NCBI RefSeq assembly: GCF_021462225.1
Contig: NC_061795.1
Location: 1,054,001 to 1,118,000, forward strand
Length of the DNA stretch: 64,000 nucleotides
Source of the DNA: Girardinichthys multiradiatus
Lineage: Eukaryota > Chordata > Actinopteri > Cyprinodontiformes > Goodeidae
Reading direction: 5' to 3'
Each line of letters starts with the position of its first letter. Position 1 is the stretch's first letter. Below the pieces are notes generated by a model that saw only the letters and a list, made by a program, of their open reading frames with translations, did not search any database and was not told the origin of the DNA. Shown here one piece after another: positions 61,262 to 64,000 of this stretch. The position numbers and the translations under genes were made by a program.

Positions 61262-64000
61262 GTAAGTGCACACAAAGCTGAGATATTGGTAATCAACTTT
61301 GGCTGTTTACAGTTCTGACAAAGAACTGGCCGTTTCACCTAAGTTCAAGGCAGTTTTTTAGTGCAGGTGCGATTCTTATGTTCTTTTGTAGTCAGGGAAG
61401 AGTTAGAGAAACATGATCAAACCTAATTACTTTCTTTACTCAAGTTTAGTACCTGCAAGTGCTTTGGTACCTACTGTTTTAATAAATTAATTGTTGAGTT
61501 ATGAGACAGGAAAAATCTAAAGGTAAGGTGGATCTCAATGTGTGGGTACTCATGTTAAAATGCACCTGTAGTTTGAGATATATCCTGTACAATTCAACCA
61601 CTAAAAACCCAATTATGTAAATAAAAATATGTTTGCACACTGATACTCTTTTGAAGGGTTTTTTGATTTAATTTCAGTCTTCTTTGGTAGCAGTTTATCA
61701 GCACACCACACCTTGACTTAGTAATAATTCAACACTCTAGCTTGCTAGAGTTCTCTAAATCTATTACATGCTCAGGACATTTCTTGTTCACAGCCCCGTT
61801 CAAATAAAAACATACATTTTCTTATATTTAATTTTGGACTCTGGCCAGTTCTGTGTGGGATGCTAAAAAACTAAATCCATGTTTTAGCAGCCACTTGAGG
61901 ATTTCGGGTCAGCACCAACTTGTATTTGGAAGTTGTGTTTTTAAAAAATTTCCACCACCTTTTAAAAACAATCCCCAGTTCAGTCTAAAGTAAAATCAAC
62001 TCCTGATCATGATGCTATATTTAACATAGGGTATTTTGTTATCTCATTGATGCTCAGTGGTTCTTTTTTTGGGAGAAATGTCCCAAAGATTCAAGTTTGA
62101 TTTCTTCACGCTCTCCCACAAGGTCTTAATTAGACAGATCTGGATGTTGTCTGTGGAAGAAAAAGTCTCTTCCAACTGTATTCCAGACATATAGATAATA
62201 TAGGAAATTCTATTCACCTGTGGAACACCATGCGTATTTGCTAGAAAATGCTGCAGGTCCTTCAGTATTGCAGTGAGCCAGATTCTTTTTTGTGGTTTAA
62301 TCACATTTGGAGAAACATCCAGTTTTTGAAACGTCACTGATTTCCCATATTTTCTCCAGTTGTGGGAAAAGGTGTGGATCTTTTTCTATCCTTTTCCTGA
62401 CTGATATCTGTTGTACTATCAGATTGCTTTAAATCTTTTTAATCTCCATATAAAATTATGATTTTATATAGATTAAAATCAGATCCAATGTGGTTAAAGG
62501 CAGGTGTGAACTCAAGAAGACTGAATGATGAAACTGAATCAAAAGGATCTTAATACTAAGCAGTTTAAAAGGTTAGTCTTAATTTTTTGTAGTCAGGTTC
62601 TATGAAGTTATTATCTATAATAGTTCTGTTACCTGTTGTAATAAATATATCACTGTGAGTTTGTTAAAAATAAAAATAAATCATCTGAGTGGTGGAAGCT
62701 AACAGCTGGTGAGACGTACGCTGTCGTTTTAGCTGACTGAAGCGATTTAAAAAAGCTGAAACGGAAAACCTTCACATTGGTGAGATGTAACCCTACGTTT
62801 GCGAGTATTAGAAGTCTACTATTTCACAACAGACCATTGTTAATTCTGTTTTGTTCAGCTAAATGGTGTCCATGTTCCTATGTGCAGTTACGTCGGTTGT
62901 ATCAGTTTTCCAGATCCGCTGAGTCGGCAGATCAGCTGATCGTGGTTATACCAGGATCTTTCTTTAAATAACAATGAGACGTGGAAAGCACAAGAGCATT
63001 GCATCTTCAACGATGCTGCACAAATTCTAGTCTGGCGCAAAACTTTAAAGCTTGCTCAGTTTTATGCGGTGCTAGAGCCGACTGACGAATCCCAACTTGT
63101 TCGATGGATTGATTCGGCCGATAAGTTTTACTAACAATAAGTCCACATAGAAAGGGAAGTTATATGGCTGAACAAAAAGTCTTCTAACATCTGAACGGTC
63201 TGTTGTGAAGTGGTAGACTGTTTACGTTCGCTCACACTATGTGATGTGGATGTGTTTTAAATAGCTAAACTAACAGAGACAGTGTATGTCTGACCAACTG
63301 TTTACTTCCACTATTCTCAGTATTTATTTTTAGTTTCAACAAGCTCTGTTGAGGGAAGCAGGTACACTTCAGTGATCTGCTGTAGGTTTTTGATATTTAG
63401 GACAAGTGATGAAGTTCTGACATCTGTCAATGTGGCAGCTATCTGAGCTAAGGCAAAGAAAGCTCTGCAAATATGCTGAGACCAGTCGCTTGAGCAGACA
63501 GACCAATAACCAGCCAATAAAAGCTTATTATAGTTTTGGTATTACATAAAGAGCACAAAAGAAGAAAGGTCTATTATGTGCAACAGGAAAGCTTACTTTA
63601 ACAGTACAACTAAATATAGAGGCTGGTTATTCTAAACTGACCCTTTCGCTCAGTACCTGGCAGCTAGGTTACCATCACGTATTACCATTTTTTATGAGAC
63701 TATTAGCTCTCACAGAGCATTAGATACAAAGATATGTAGACTGATGAAAATATACTTTTTCATTGCTTTTGATTTTCAGCCTTTTAGAGCAGTTTAGTTT
63801 TGCATTTTGTGAGGGTGTTTTCCCTTGTCATTACGCCTACTTCCTGCTCGTTGTCAGTCGATTTGTCCAGACCAAAGACTGTTTCACGTTCTCACACCAC
63901 GATGCTAATTAGCTTTCCACCAGTGTACGTTACACAGCTGCAAAAAAATAAAATATCATGAAACTGTGCACTTTTAAATATCGCTGTGTAAAGTAAGACG
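61262..64000. other. pik3c2a intron, right edge of window
   Basis: No exon is seen before the window ends. A minus-strand open stretch at 62044-62337 could be transposon-derived, but I cannot assign it. Confidence 0.5.

Noticed and set aside
62044..62337. 97-codon minus-strand frame in the pik3c2a intron
   Set aside because: No recognisable domain, so only a vague transposon origin could be claimed.

Overview
The window is vertebrate genomic DNA and most likely comes from a percomorph teleost. The genes are split into small GT-AG exons, introns are filled with Tc1, hAT-like, gypsy, DIRS and LINE relics of the kind common in ray-finned fish, and the nucb2-pik3c2a head-to-head pair is the order I know from vertebrate chromosomes. 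I cannot name the species.

Layout. At 1-5000 on the minus strand is a patatin-like phospholipase gene of the PNPLA2/3 type. Four exons are visible and its 3' end lies beyond the left edge. At 8400-19580, also minus, is a second, tandem pnpla copy that is a pseudogene. A Ty3/gypsy retrotransposon (15431-19443, 5-bp target duplication TGCAG) sits inside its first exon, next to the catalytic-serine codon, and further lesions are seen in other exons. Its introns hold a Tc1 transposon, a solo LTR and a retroposed 1.3-kb unit with an intact 287-codon ORF.

At 19861-35779 on the plus strand is a seven-exon 2-oxoglutarate/Fe(II) oxygenase-like gene. Its introns are swollen by a DIRS1-like element, an L1 fragment, a second near-identical Tc1 copy and another Tc1-type element carrying a solo LTR. 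Exon 6 is 5 nt short of frame and the intron-1 donor reads AT instead of GT, so this copy looks disabled or mis-sequenced.

At 36924-48236 on the minus strand is a complete nucb2 (nucleobindin-2/nesfatin) gene: 12 coding exons, 446 codons, all junctions in phase. It converges on the oxygenase gene, and candidate poly(A) signals suggest overlapping 3' ends. Its untranslated first exon is near 50.1 kb. From about 53.9 kb on the plus strand is the 5' end of pik3c2a: an untranslated first exon, then a large coding exon at 60034-61261 with the first 382 residues. The rest lies past the right edge.

The most unusual feature is in the pik3c2a leader. Three putative leader exons join in phase into an 85-codon upstream ORF whose stop is 4 nt before the pik3c2a ATG. 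I do not recognise this peptide. The remaining space is old transposon debris and sequence in which I see nothing definite.
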